Below are positions 34,843 to 43,422 of a stretch of DNA of 64,000 nucleotides, piece after piece; positions within the stretch are counted from its first letter, which is position 1; each line of letters starts with the position of its first letter. This DNA comes from Haladaptatus sp. QDMS2 (lineage in GTDB: Archaea > Halobacteriota > Halobacteria > Halobacteriales > Halococcaceae), in NCBI RefSeq assembly GCF_029338295.1, contig NZ_CP119791.1:620001-684000 (forward strand). The letters are read 5' to 3'. Both the position numbers and the translations under genes were made by a program. The notes under the pieces are model-generated. The model did no database searches, was not told where the DNA came from, and saw nothing but the letters and a program-made list of their open reading frames with translations.

Positions 34843-35925
34843 ATGGAACACCGCGACCGCCTCGACGCGTACCTCGCCACACGCGACCTCGAGGAACTCT
34901 GGTTCGCCCACCCGGCCTCGTTCGCGTGGCTGACCGGCGGAGACAACGTCGTGGACGCCCACGCTCCCGTCGGCGTCGCCGCCGCCGGCTACGACGGCGA
35001 CCACGTCGAAGTGGTCACGAACACCATCGAGGCAGAGCGCCTCGCGACCGAAGAACTCCCCTCCGAGACGCTCGTCACGGCCTACGACTGGCACGAGTGG
35101 TCGCTCGCCGAGATGGTCCAGGCCCAGTCGAACGCCCCAGCAGCCGCCGACTTCGACGTTCCCGGGTTCGATTCACTGGACGCGAGTGCCCTGCGCCAAC
35201 CACTCACCGAGGCAGACGTGGCCCGCTACCGGTCGCTCGGACGGGACACCGCCGCCGCCGTCGAGTCGGTCTGTCGCGACACCGACTCAGAGATGACCGA
35301 ACAGGCCGTGGTGGCGGACCTCCGCCACACACTCGCCCAGCGGGGAATCGACGCTCCCGTCGCGCTCGTCGGTAGCGGGTCGCGTGCACCGCGCTACCGC
35401 CACTACACGCCAACCGAGACAGCACTTGGCTCGTACGCGCTCGTCTCCGTGACCGCAACGCGCGACGGACTCTACGCGAGCACCACCCGGACCGTCGCAT
35501 TCGACCCGCCTGAATGGCTGCAACGTCGCCACGAACAGGCGGCCCGTGTCCAGACCACCGCCCTCGCCGCGACCCGCGAGACCGGCCGAGATGGGGGGAC
35601 GGCTGGTGCGGTGTTTTCGGACATTCAAGCCGCCTACGCCCGTCTTGGACACGACGGCGAGTGGGAACACCACCATCAGGGCGGCGCGGCGGGCTACGCG
35701 GGCCGCGAGTGGATTGCGACGCCGGACTTCGACGAACCGGTGTCTCTGCCCATGGCCTACGCCTGGAATCCGACGATTCAGGGCGCAAAAAGCGAGGACA
35801 CGTGGCTCGTGACCGAAGACGGCTTCGAGTGCCTCACCCGTACCGGCGAGTGGGAGACGACGCGACGCGACGCCGTCGGGTACGACTGCCGACTCGACCA
35901 CCCGGACATCCTCACCCGCGCGTGA
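34843..35925 (+). CDS. M24 (pita-bread) fold protein lacking most metal ligands
   Basis: About 360 residues with an N-terminal creatinase-like domain (FAHPASFAWLTGG is typical) and a C-terminal pita-bread domain. Of the five metal ligands of M24 aminopeptidases, the two Asp are absent (SVTATRDGLYASTTRT, 202-217). The first Glu is replaced in AYAWNPT (near 309). Only the His cluster (276-278) and Glu318 (SEDT) remain. It is therefore probably a metal-independent enzyme such as creatinase-like hydrolases, or non-catalytic. It is divergent from a sugar importer operon. An upstream in-frame ATG at 34762 is possible, but the added codons are AT-rich and unlike the rest. Confidence 0.75.
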   Translation: MEHRDRLDAYLATRDLEELWFAHPASFAWLTGGDNVVDAHAPVGVAAAGYDGDHVEVVTNTIEAERLATEELPSETLVTAYDWHEWSLAEMVQAQSNAPAAADFDVPGFDSLDASALRQPLTEADVARYRSLGRDTAAAVESVCRDTDSEMTEQAVVADLRHTLAQRGIDAPVALVGSGSRAPRYRHYTPTETALGSYALVSVTATRDGLYASTTRTVAFDPPEWLQRRHEQAARVQTTALAATRETGRDGGTAGAVFSDIQAAYARLGHDGEWEHHHQGGAAGYAGREWIATPDFDEPVSLPMAYAWNPTIQGAKSEDTWLVTEDGFECLTRTGEWETTRRDAVGYDCRLDHPDILTRA

Positions 35926-35973
35926 ACCTGCAGCAACGACATCTTTTTCGCACTACTCCGCGCCTTTCAAGCT

Positions 35974-36561
35974 ATGTTCCCCGAGGAATTCGAGACCGAG
36001 CGCCTGCGATTCGTTCAGGTCTCTCTCGACACGGTTGACCCCCTCGAACTCTACCCCTATCACTCGACGGAGGAAGGTATCGAGGAGGCGACCCAGTACA
36101 TGTCGTGGAACCCCCACCAGACGCTCAAGGACACGTGGGATTTCGTGAAGCAGGTCGGTGACGCCGTCGAGGCCGGAAACGGCGCCGTATACGCCCTCTA
36201 CCCGAAAGAATCAGAGAATGGGGCGGGTGAGTTCGCGGGCACGACTGGCCTCCACTGCGACTGGGACAAGCACACCGCCCGGTTCGGTATCTGGCTCAGA
36301 AAGACGTTCTGGGGCCGGGGCTACTCCGGCGAGCGGGCAACGAAACTCATGGAGATTGCCTTCGAGGACTTGGACCTGGACCTCGTCGCCGTCGAACACG
36401 CCGTCGAGAACGAAAAATCGAGGCGCGCCATCGAAAAGTACGTCGCCGCCCACGGTGGTCGCCTCGACGGAATGATTCGAAACCACCTCGTCCTCGACGG
36501 CGAACCCCACGACGGGCTGCGCTACAGCATCTCGCGCGAGGAGTGGGAGGCGAGCAGATGA
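35974..36561 (+). CDS. GNAT acetyltransferase, first of three tandem copies
   Basis: A 195-residue GNAT-fold protein of the RimJ/RimL-like type. It begins FPEEFETERLRFVQV, and the acetyl-CoA-binding motif is TFWGRGYSGERA near residue 110. The following AVEHAVENEKSRRAIEKYVA is the usual late helix. It would transfer acetyl from acetyl-CoA to an amine, such as a protein N-terminus or small molecule. The two genes that follow are paralogues, each overlapping its predecessor by four bases. Confidence 0.88.
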   Translation: MFPEEFETERLRFVQVSLDTVDPLELYPYHSTEEGIEEATQYMSWNPHQTLKDTWDFVKQVGDAVEAGNGAVYALYPKESENGAGEFAGTTGLHCDWDKHTARFGIWLRKTFWGRGYSGERATKLMEIAFEDLDLDLVAVEHAVENEKSRRAIEKYVAAHGGRLDGMIRNHLVLDGEPHDGLRYSISREEWEASR

Positions 36562-37166
36562 GCCACCTGTTCCCGGACGAACTGAAGTCAGAACGCCTCA
36601 CCTTCCACAGACTCAGCCGTGACAACCTCTCGGTTCGGGAATTCTACGACGCCTGCAAGCAATCCCCGGAGATGGAGACAGTGACCGAGTACATGCCGTG
36701 GGAACCCCACCAGACGATGAAGCCGAGTCGCGAGTTCCTCGAACGCCGCGAGAAGTTATGGGACGAGGGCGACGAGGCGACGTACTTCATCGTCCCGAAG
36801 GCTGGCGAAGACGGCGCGGGCGAGTTCGCGGGCGTGGCGACGCTCCACTGCCACTGGGACCGCCGCGTCGGCGGCCTCGGAACGTGGTTGAAAAAGGCCT
36901 ACTGGGGGCGGGGCTACTCCGGTGAACGCGCCGGCGTGCTCATGGAACTCGCCTTCGAACGCCTCGACTTGGACTACGTGGAGGTCACCCACCACGCGGA
37001 GAACACGAAATCACAACGGGCCATCGAGAAGTACATGGCCGCCCACGGCGGTCAGCAGGACGCCATCCTGCGAAACTGGTTGCCCTACTCCGACCACGTC
37101 GCAGACGAGGTGTACTACTCGGTGAGTCAGGACCAGTGGCGCGAGGCGGTCTCGGCGGAATCATGA
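36558..37166 (+). CDS. GNAT acetyltransferase, second of three tandem copies
   Basis: A 202-residue paralogue of the preceding gene, sharing FPDELKSERLTF, EYMPWEPHQTMK, the acetyl-CoA motif AYWGRGYSGERAGVLMELAF and the late NTKSQRAIEKYMAAHGGQQDA. Its ATG overlaps the preceding stop (ATGA), which sets the start at 36558 rather than an ATG 15 bases earlier. Differences between copies concentrate in the N-terminal half, where acceptor substrates bind, so the three may acetylate different targets. Confidence 0.88.
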   Translation: MSHLFPDELKSERLTFHRLSRDNLSVREFYDACKQSPEMETVTEYMPWEPHQTMKPSREFLERREKLWDEGDEATYFIVPKAGEDGAGEFAGVATLHCHWDRRVGGLGTWLKKAYWGRGYSGERAGVLMELAFERLDLDYVEVTHHAENTKSQRAIEKYMAAHGGQQDAILRNWLPYSDHVADEVYYSVSQDQWREAVSAES

Positions 37167-37783
37167 GGTCCCTGTTCCCGACCCGTGCCGAAAGCGACAG
37201 GCTTCGCTACGAACCGCTCCACGAGTCGCGTTCGCCGATGGAGTTGTACGAACTGCATCGCTCCGGCGAACTGGACGCGGTGATGCGTCCGCTCGGAGAC
37301 CGCGTTCACGAAACGCCAAAACAGAGCCTCGACGAACTGACCGCCGTCCGCGAGAAGTGGGAGTCGGGCGACCGCGCGACCTACGCCATCGTGCAGCGGG
37401 CTGACGACGAGTTCGTCGGCGTCGCGGAACTCTGGCTGGAGTGGGACAAACGCACGGCGTCGTTCGGCACGTGGATTCGGAAACCGTTCTGGGGGCAGGG
37501 CTACTCCGGCGAACGCGCTGGCGTTCTGCTCGCCATCGCGTTCGACTGGCTCGATTTAGCCTTCGTGTCCGTCGGCCACGAACCCGACAACGACCAGTCG
37601 AGACGGGCCATCGAGAAGTACGTCGCCGCCTACGGGGGACAACAGGACGCCGTCTTGCGAAACTGGCTCCCACCAGGCGACACCGGCGGCCCCCGCGACC
37701 TGCGCACCTACAGCATCTCGCAGTTGCAGTGGCGCGAGGCTGTTACGGAGGCGGAACTGGCGAAGCTTCAGCTCGAACGCTAG
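37163..37783 (+). CDS. GNAT acetyltransferase, third of three tandem copies
   Basis: A 206-residue third paralogue. It starts MRSLFPTRAESDRLRYEPL and holds the acetyl-CoA motif PFWGQGYSGERAGVLLAIAF and SRRAIEKYVAAYGGQQDA. It lacks the EYMPWEPHQ segment conserved in the first two and has a different N-terminal substrate region (LDAVMRPLGDRVHETPKQ). Its ATG overlaps the second copy's stop by four bases. It converges with an unrelated GNAT gene, 19 bases away. Confidence 0.87.
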   Translation: MRSLFPTRAESDRLRYEPLHESRSPMELYELHRSGELDAVMRPLGDRVHETPKQSLDELTAVREKWESGDRATYAIVQRADDEFVGVAELWLEWDKRTASFGTWIRKPFWGQGYSGERAGVLLAIAFDWLDLAFVSVGHEPDNDQSRRAIEKYVAAYGGQQDAVLRNWLPPGDTGGPRDLRTYSISQLQWREAVTEAELAKLQLER

Positions 37784-37802
37784 CGCGGCAGGTAGTCGCG
37801 CG

Positions 37803-38288
37803 CTACAACTCCCGACAGACCAGTTCGCCCCAGTGGGCGAACTCGTGGCGGTCGTAGAACGCTTGCGCCCGGTCGTTTTGACGGTCCACGTCGAGGACGA
37901 TTCGGTCGAGTGGGAGGTCCTGATCGCGGGCAAGCGCCAGTGCTCCCGCCATCAGGTCGTCGGCGACGCCCGTGCCCCGGTGTGCTTCGGCGACGAACAG
38001 TTCGTTGAGCACCGCGGCGTCCCAGATCATCGCCATCGTCTCGGGGAGGACGAACACGTAGCCGACGAGTTCGCCGTCCACCTCGGCGACGGTGATGCAG
38101 CGTTCGTCAGACTCGCAGCACCGCGCCGCCCACGACAGATACCGCTCTCGGTACTCGTCGGTGAGTTTTCCCTCGTACAGCTCCAGTTTGTCGTCGCCAC
38201 CGGTCTCGCTGCCGAGGCCGAGTTCGAACTGTCGTTTCAGTGCCCAGAACCCATCGCGGTCGGTTGCGGGGTCGTACGGTCGAATCAT
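37803..38288 (-). CDS. GNAT acetyltransferase
   Basis: A 161-residue single-domain GNAT protein of a different subgroup from the three tandem copies. The core is ITVAEVDGELVGYVFVLPE, then ELFVAEAHRGTGVADDLMAGAL, with the acetyl-CoA loop RGTGVA, and RIVLDVDRQNDRAQAFYDRHEF. Its N-terminus (MIRPYDPATDRDGFWALKRQFE) is the usual first helix. The acceptor is unknown. Confidence 0.88.
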   Translation of the reverse strand: MIRPYDPATDRDGFWALKRQFELGLGSETGGDDKLELYEGKLTDEYRERYLSWAARCCESDERCITVAEVDGELVGYVFVLPETMAMIWDAAVLNELFVAEAHRGTGVADDLMAGALALARDQDLPLDRIVLDVDRQNDRAQAFYDRHEFAHWGELVCREL

Positions 38289-38312
38289 ACCAGTTCTCTC
38301 TCGGCAGGGGAG

Positions 38313-38948
38313 TCAAACCTTTGGCTCCTCGCGGAGTCGTCCCCACAGCACGATGCAACTGGTTACGATGAGCAGGAGTTGCCAGCCCGATTGGGCGACC
38401 GGGAAAATGCGGTCCACCCCCTCCGGTTCCGCCCCGCGATTCGGGTCGATACCGCTGTTGACGTGGACTTCGCTCGACGACCCAATCGCGCCGGGGTCGG
38501 GACTGCCAGTCGAGAAATCGACGAACGTCTGGACGAGGCCCCGGTTGGTCGAGTAGATGAGTTCCCCGGAGACGCGGTAAAACTGGTCGTGAACCGGATA
38601 GAACACGTTCGCTCCGGCGGTAAAGAGGTCGAGGCCGATACCCGCAACGGCGAAGGCGACGATGCTCACCCACGCCACCCGGACGCCGCGACGCCCCCAC
38701 CGCTCCGCGAGCCACGAGGACTCCCGGCGGGTGTCGAGGTAGACGACGCCTGCTGCCGCGAGCGGGATAAGGAAGGTGTGCAAGACCGACCGGTGACCGC
38801 CGTCTACGAAGAATCCGGCGAACACGTCGAGGTCAGGAATGATTGTCACGCCGAGAACGACAGCGAGTGCCCGCCGGTCGAAGGCATCCCCGAGCAAGCC
38901 GGCGGCCAGCAGTCCAGCGAGCGCGAGGTGGACGACGGTCGAAGGCAT
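38313..38948 (-). CDS. DUF457/YdjM-like membrane-bound hydrolase family protein
   Basis: A 211-residue protein with about four transmembrane segments. The family signature is the N-terminal MPSTVVHLALAGLLAAGLLGD followed by TIIPDLDVFAGFF and GGHRSVLHTFLIPL. These carry the conserved His, Asp and HR-x-x-x-H residues expected to bind metal. The domain is annotated as a metal-dependent membrane hydrolase, but substrate data are lacking. A long external loop follows the third helix. It begins 85 bases from a divergent regulator gene. Confidence 0.82.
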   Translation of the reverse strand: MPSTVVHLALAGLLAAGLLGDAFDRRALAVVLGVTIIPDLDVFAGFFVDGGHRSVLHTFLIPLAAAGVVYLDTRRESSWLAERWGRRGVRVAWVSIVAFAVAGIGLDLFTAGANVFYPVHDQFYRVSGELIYSTNRGLVQTFVDFSTGSPDPGAIGSSSEVHVNSGIDPNRGAEPEGVDRIFPVAQSGWQLLLIVTSCIVLWGRLREEPKV

Positions 38949-39033
38949 GTCAACTCGTACCACTCGCGTCGCCCTGAGCATTTCGAACGAAACGTCGAAA
39001 TCATTATCCGTCGAACGACGAAGGCCTACTTCA

Positions 39034-39744
39034 ATGACCGAACGCGGCCCGCGGCGGGACCTCGCCGAGAAGATTGCCGGCGAAATCACGCTCAGCGACG
39101 ACCCCGGCGCGACGCTTCGAAAGTGGCGCACCGATTTCGACGTTTCCCAGACCGACCTCGCCACCCAACTCGACGTCTCCTCCTCCGTCATCTCTGACTA
39201 CGAGAGTGGCCGGCGAAAGAGCCCCGGCATCGGCGTCATTCGGCGCATCGTCGAGGCGCTCATCGCCATCGACGAACACCGCGGCGGTGGCCGCGTTCGT
39301 CAGTATGCCCGCGTCATCTCCGCCGGGTTCGAAAGCGACATCGTCCAGGACTTACGTGAGTATCCGACGACCATCCCGCTCACAAAATTCTACGACGCCA
39401 TCGACGCGACGGAGGTGGCCACGGGGAAGCAGGATACCATCGCCGGACACACCGTGGTCAACAGCATCGAGGCCATCACCCGCCTGTCGAGCGAGGAGTT
39501 CTACCGGCTCTACGGACAGAGTACGAACCGAGCACTCGTCTTTACGCACGTCACCCGTGGAGAGTCGCCACTCGTCGCCATGCGCGTCGTCACGCCGACG
39601 CCGAACGCGGTGGTCCTCCACGGACTCACGGAGGACGACCTCTGGGAACACGCACCCGCCCTCGCTCGCATCGACGGCTTCTCGCTCGCGGTGACGACCA
39701 AGGACTTAGGCGATATGCTAGACGCGCTTCGCCAACTCCCCTAG
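39034..39744 (+). CDS. COG1709-type transcriptional regulator
   Basis: A 236-residue regulator. Residues about 25-75 form an XRE-like helix-turn-helix (LRKWRTDFDVSQTDLATQLDVSSSVISDYESGRRKSP). The C-terminal 140 residues are a conserved archaeal domain (VRQYARVISAGFESDIVQDL onward), assigned here by resemblance to COG1709 proteins. The target genes are unknown. Its stop overlaps the stop of the convergent CBS gene by four bases, so the two transcripts overlap at their 3' ends. Confidence 0.82.
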   Translation: MTERGPRRDLAEKIAGEITLSDDPGATLRKWRTDFDVSQTDLATQLDVSSSVISDYESGRRKSPGIGVIRRIVEALIAIDEHRGGGRVRQYARVISAGFESDIVQDLREYPTTIPLTKFYDAIDATEVATGKQDTIAGHTVVNSIEAITRLSSEEFYRLYGQSTNRALVFTHVTRGESPLVAMRVVTPTPNAVVLHGLTEDDLWEHAPALARIDGFSLAVTTKDLGDMLDALRQLP

Positions 39745-40049
39745 AACTGGCGCTCTGCGTCTCGCAACCCCTTCGCGATCGCCTCGCGCATCTCCTCGTT
39801 CAACTCCTCGACTTCCATCATCACGTCTTCCGTGAGGACCTCCTCCGGTTCCATGTTCTCGCGCTCTGCACGCTGGCGCGCGCGGTCGACGGCGTCGTAG
39901 GTGACTGTCCCGACGAGGTCGTCACCCTCGAGGACGAGCGCCTGGTCGACGCTATAATTGTCCATCAGTTCCCCCGCCCGGACCACGGATGTCCGGGGCG
40001 AAACGGTCACGAAATCTCGGCTTCCGATACGGACGTGTTTGCCAGTCAT
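39741..40049 (-). CDS. small CBS-domain protein
   Basis: About 102 residues, consisting mainly of one recognisable CBS motif (SRDFVTVSPRTSVVRAGELMDNYSVDQALVLEGDDLVGTVTYDAV). A charged helical tail with RAERENMEPEEVLTEDVMMEVEEL follows. With only one clear motif, it must dimerise to make a nucleotide-binding pair, or the tail is a degenerate second motif. Start at 40049 matches the conserved N-terminus; longer in-frame extensions look non-coding. Confidence 0.75.
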   Translation of the reverse strand: MTGKHVRIGSRDFVTVSPRTSVVRAGELMDNYSVDQALVLEGDDLVGTVTYDAVDRARQRAERENMEPEEVLTEDVMMEVEELNEEMREAIAKGLRDAERQF

Positions 40050-40173
40050 GGGTAGGTTTCTGGGATGAGTGTCCCAGCGTAGGTGACACTTGGGCGGCTT
40101 GGGGTAAGAAGTAATGGTGGGATGGGGCATTTGCAGACTGCACCGCTTGCTCGCTGCGCTCGAAAAATCTGAC

Positions 40174-40247
40174 CTGTGAAGCGTCGCTTCACAGGGTCAG
40201 CGAGACGCGGTGCGTCTCGCCCGACCCCAAAAAAGGGGAAAAGTCGG
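40174..40247. terminator. cluster of three hairpins downstream of HMG-CoA synthase
   Basis: Three hairpins lie in 74 bases. The first has perfect 10-base arms CTGTGAAGCG/CGCTTCACAG (40174-40194) with a one-base centre. The second has 9-base arms GCGAGACGC/GCGTCTCGC (40200-40220). The third is GTCGG/CCGAC closing a CCCC-A6-GGGG element (40221-40247). Read from the minus strand, the A-run is a T6 tract just after the HMG-CoA synthase stop. They are probably transcript ends; the second role, if any, is unknown. Confidence 0.5.
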
Positions 40248-40255
40248 ATTGAAGC

Positions 40256-41593
40256 TTACTCGACGAACCGGTACTTGCGCTCGTTCATGCGACCCCAGCC
40301 GTCGAACACGAATTCGTTTTGCGGGGCCGTGAACTCCTCTACGTCGACGTCCTTCTCGTGGTTGTGGACGTCGTGGATGTGCTCGTAGTCGTCGAAGCTA
40401 ATCTCGTAGCGCGATTCGAGCTGGTCCATGATGTCCATCGCCTCCATCTCCTCCTTCCAGCCTTCCTGGACGATTTCGGAGTGGACCTCAGCCTGTGCGC
40501 CACTGCCGTAGGACCCGACGAGGAGTTGTTCGCCGGTCATGTCCGTGCCGGCTTCGAGGGCCTTGAGCAGGCCGCTGACGCGGGCGACGTGGACCGACCC
40601 GGTGTACCAGTTGCCGACGTGGCGTGCGAGGTAGAGCGTTGGGTCGACAGTCTCTGCGTACCAGGTCTGGTAGGCGTCGGTGCCCTTCAGGTCGTCCATG
40701 TACGCGCGGATGGCCTCGGTGTAATCTTCCTCCGAGTCGAACTCTTCTTCGCGTGGCTGGCGGCCGATTTCCGGCGCAAGTTCGTCCTCGACCTCGGTGT
40801 CGCGAATGATGTGGCGGAAGCCGAGCAGTGCGGCCTTGCGGACCATTCCGGGGAACGGCGTGTGGAATGGCGCGAGGGCAACGTCGTCGAGTTCGACCTT
40901 CCCGGCGACCGATTCGTAGTCTTCGAGCGCCTCGCGCATTCGGGCGAGGTAGACCTGCACCGAGCGCTTGCCGTCCACGCTCGGGAACTGCTGGTTCGGC
41001 TTCAGGAAGTCCGTCTCGTCTGCGCTGCCGAAGCCCTGCTCTGCGCTGAGCGAAACCAGTGACGGGTCCTCGCTGATGAGCATGGCCACCGCGCCAGCGC
41101 CCTGGGTCGCCTCACCGGGGTCGCCACGGGCGTAGAGGGCCGTGTCCGTGGCGATGACGATGGCCGAGCGGCCGCGGTTGCGGCCAGCGCGAATCCAGTT
41201 GTACGCGTCGTCGATGGACTGGGTCCCCGCGACGCAGGCGAACTTGCGCTCGCCCTTGTTCGCGTGGTGGAAGTCGCCGTCGAACACCTGTTCGAGACAC
41301 CCGGCGATGTACGTCGAAACGGGCTTCGAGTTGTCGAACGCACTCTCCGTCGCGACGTCAATGCGACCGATGTCCTCGGGCGTGAGGCCCTTTCGCTCCA
41401 TCAGCTTGTAGGCAGCGTTCGCCCCCATCGTCACGATGTCCTCGTACACGTCCGGGAAGGAACTCGCGTGGAGGCCAAGCCCCTTCGTGTACTTTTCGGG
41501 GTCGTCGCCCATCTCAGGGGCGAAGACCTCCGCGAGGTCCATTTTCAGCTTACCCGTGTAAATTTCAACCGCGTCAATCCCGACTTTTGTCAT
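40256..41593 (-). CDS. hmgB: hydroxymethylglutaryl-CoA synthase
   Basis: A 445-residue thiolase-fold enzyme condensing acetyl-CoA and acetoacetyl-CoA to HMG-CoA, the entry to the mevalonate pathway that makes archaeal isoprenoid lipids. The active-site Cys is in KFACVAGTQSIDD near residue 118. Other features are VGIDAVEIYTGKL at the start, the Glu in RIDVATESAFDNSKP and the His in APFHTPFPGMV. It is of the archaeal/eukaryotic kind. No other mevalonate genes are nearby. Start at 41593 gives the family N-terminus. Confidence 0.94.
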   Translation of the reverse strand: MTKVGIDAVEIYTGKLKMDLAEVFAPEMGDDPEKYTKGLGLHASSFPDVYEDIVTMGANAAYKLMERKGLTPEDIGRIDVATESAFDNSKPVSTYIAGCLEQVFDGDFHHANKGERKFACVAGTQSIDDAYNWIRAGRNRGRSAIVIATDTALYARGDPGEATQGAGAVAMLISEDPSLVSLSAEQGFGSADETDFLKPNQQFPSVDGKRSVQVYLARMREALEDYESVAGKVELDDVALAPFHTPFPGMVRKAALLGFRHIIRDTEVEDELAPEIGRQPREEEFDSEEDYTEAIRAYMDDLKGTDAYQTWYAETVDPTLYLARHVGNWYTGSVHVARVSGLLKALEAGTDMTGEQLLVGSYGSGAQAEVHSEIVQEGWKEEMEAMDIMDQLESRYEISFDDYEHIHDVHNHEKDVDVEEFTAPQNEFVFDGWGRMNERKYRFVE

Positions 41594-41744
41594 GGCTGTA
41601 TCCTGTGTAGACCAGGTATATGTGTTTGTCGACTGGACTATCGACAGGTGTCGAAAAATACGCTATGTCACGGCATGGGCATCGTGCCTGACTGGTTGGG
41701 TTACGCCTCTAATCTCAGTTGTAGGAATTGATCAGAATCGTCGT

Positions 41745-43361
41745 TCAGGCTTTATCAGGTGCAAGGAAGTACGTTGCACTTTCACCGTTGGAGAAGGTGA
41801 CCGAAACGACGATGAAATCGCCCTCTTTCACGTCGTGCTGCTTAGATTGCTTCGTATCTCCCCAAAATTCTAGTTGAACTCTGGTTGTGGCATCGTTTCC
41901 AGGCAACCCGATTTCTGGAGATAAATCGACGAATTCTCCTCTCACTTTCAAGGTAGTTCCACCGGAACCATCTGCTTGCCGAATTTTCGCATTATCGACC
42001 TCACCACTACCAGTCCCCGCGTCGTAGTAGAAACTGATTCGTGCCGAGGTGATTTGTGTTGTACTTGACCCCGTATTTTGGAGGACAAATTCTAGAATAC
42101 TCTTGTCGCCGCCAATACCGTACTCAGAATCGAGCAGTCGAATATCCCCTGATTCACTCGGGTTAATCGCGTCCGTACCATCGTCATCATCGCCACCAGC
42201 CCCCGCACCGTCGCTCACGGTCACGTCGAACGTCACGTGCTCGTAGGCCTCATCGTCGTCGAGAATCGAGACGGTCGCCGAATCGGACCCCTCCGAACTC
42301 GGTGCGGTGTACTCGAACACCATCTCGCCGTTCTCGTCGGTCGCTTCCGTCACCGGTTCAAGATTCGATTCGCTCTCGTTCACGACGAGCCCGCTCACCG
42401 GGTTGTTGTACTGGTCTTTGACCGTCACGGTGAACCGCTCGGTCGCGCCGGGTGCGACCGTCGGATTGGGCGTGTCCGTGGTGACGTACGTCGCGCCCTC
42501 TTCTTCGACCTGCGTCCCGACGCCGACCTTTGCGAGGCGGAGGTTGTACGTCTCGTCGCCCGTGAGCACGAGGGAAATCGTGCTCGGACTACCGGCGGTG
42601 TAAGTTGTCTCGTCTAAGTCAACGTACCCACCGTTTGCCACCGACTGGTCTTCGAGCGTCTCCATCCACTGCTCTTCGCTCATGCGCGTCGGAATCGTGA
42701 TGGTCACCGGTTCGTCGGGCGCGGTGTTCGTCACCGCCACCGTCTCGGAGGAGACGCTCACCGGTCGGGCGTTGAGCGTGACGCTCCCAGAGGTCGATTC
42801 CTGGTAGGAGCCATCAAGGGTGATGAGCGTAATCTGTCGCCCGTTGACGATGCTCTGGTCTGCGAGGATGGTGTTGCGCGAGTCCTCGAACTGGTTGTAG
42901 AGCAGCGAGTGTTCGTACACCGTGTTCGGGGCGTTCTGGTACTCGTTGTAGGTGGGCCGGTACTGGAGGCCATTCGTCTCGTACTCGTGAGTGGTCCCAG
43001 AGCTCCAGTATGCGTTCTCGCCCACCGAGACGGCGTTCTCGATGGTCACGGTTCCGAGCGAGACGGTTTCGAGTGTCCCCCCCGGTGGCCCCGGATTCAC
43101 TGCGAAGACGCGCTCGTCGTATTGGGTGCCGAGGGTGATGGAGACGGGTTGTTCGGTCCCCGTCGCCGCCGTCCGAACGATGGCGTTTCGCATGTCCTCC
43201 AGTTGGTCTAACACCCGGAGGTTGTGGTTGAACTCGACGTCCTTGTTGTTTTGCGGGACGACGTTCGCCTGATACAGCGAGAGTGCGATGATAAGTGTCG
43301 CAAAGAGGAGTATTGCACCTATCTGAATTGCCTGCCCCCGGCTGTCGCCCCACAGTCGCAT
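41745..43361 (-). CDS. pilin-like surface protein with Ig-like domain
   Basis: A 538-residue exported protein. Its N-terminus MRLWGDSRGQAIQIGAILLFATLIIALSLY is like a type III (pilin/archaellin) signal and hydrophobic anchor. The middle is Thr/Ser/Val-rich beta-structure. Around residues 300-390 is an Ig-like (Big-1-type) repeat with TVTVKDQYNNPVSGLVVNE and EYTAPSSEGSDSATVS. An Asp/Gly-rich linker (near 400) precedes a beta-rich C-terminal domain. The coding DNA for that last domain (41745-42140) is clearly AT-richer than the rest, as if added separately. It is likely a cell-surface or minor pilin component. Confidence 0.75.
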   Translation of the reverse strand: MRLWGDSRGQAIQIGAILLFATLIIALSLYQANVVPQNNKDVEFNHNLRVLDQLEDMRNAIVRTAATGTEQPVSITLGTQYDERVFAVNPGPPGGTLETVSLGTVTIENAVSVGENAYWSSGTTHEYETNGLQYRPTYNEYQNAPNTVYEHSLLYNQFEDSRNTILADQSIVNGRQITLITLDGSYQESTSGSVTLNARPVSVSSETVAVTNTAPDEPVTITIPTRMSEEQWMETLEDQSVANGGYVDLDETTYTAGSPSTISLVLTGDETYNLRLAKVGVGTQVEEEGATYVTTDTPNPTVAPGATERFTVTVKDQYNNPVSGLVVNESESNLEPVTEATDENGEMVFEYTAPSSEGSDSATVSILDDDEAYEHVTFDVTVSDGAGAGGDDDDGTDAINPSESGDIRLLDSEYGIGGDKSILEFVLQNTGSSTTQITSARISFYYDAGTGSGEVDNAKIRQADGSGGTTLKVRGEFVDLSPEIGLPGNDATTRVQLEFWGDTKQSKQHDVKEGDFIVVSVTFSNGESATYFLAPDKA

Positions 43362-43422
43362 GGGCTATGTCCGCGCGGGATAGATAAAAAGTCTCTGTCG
43401 AATGACTGTCCAGAAAAGCGAG

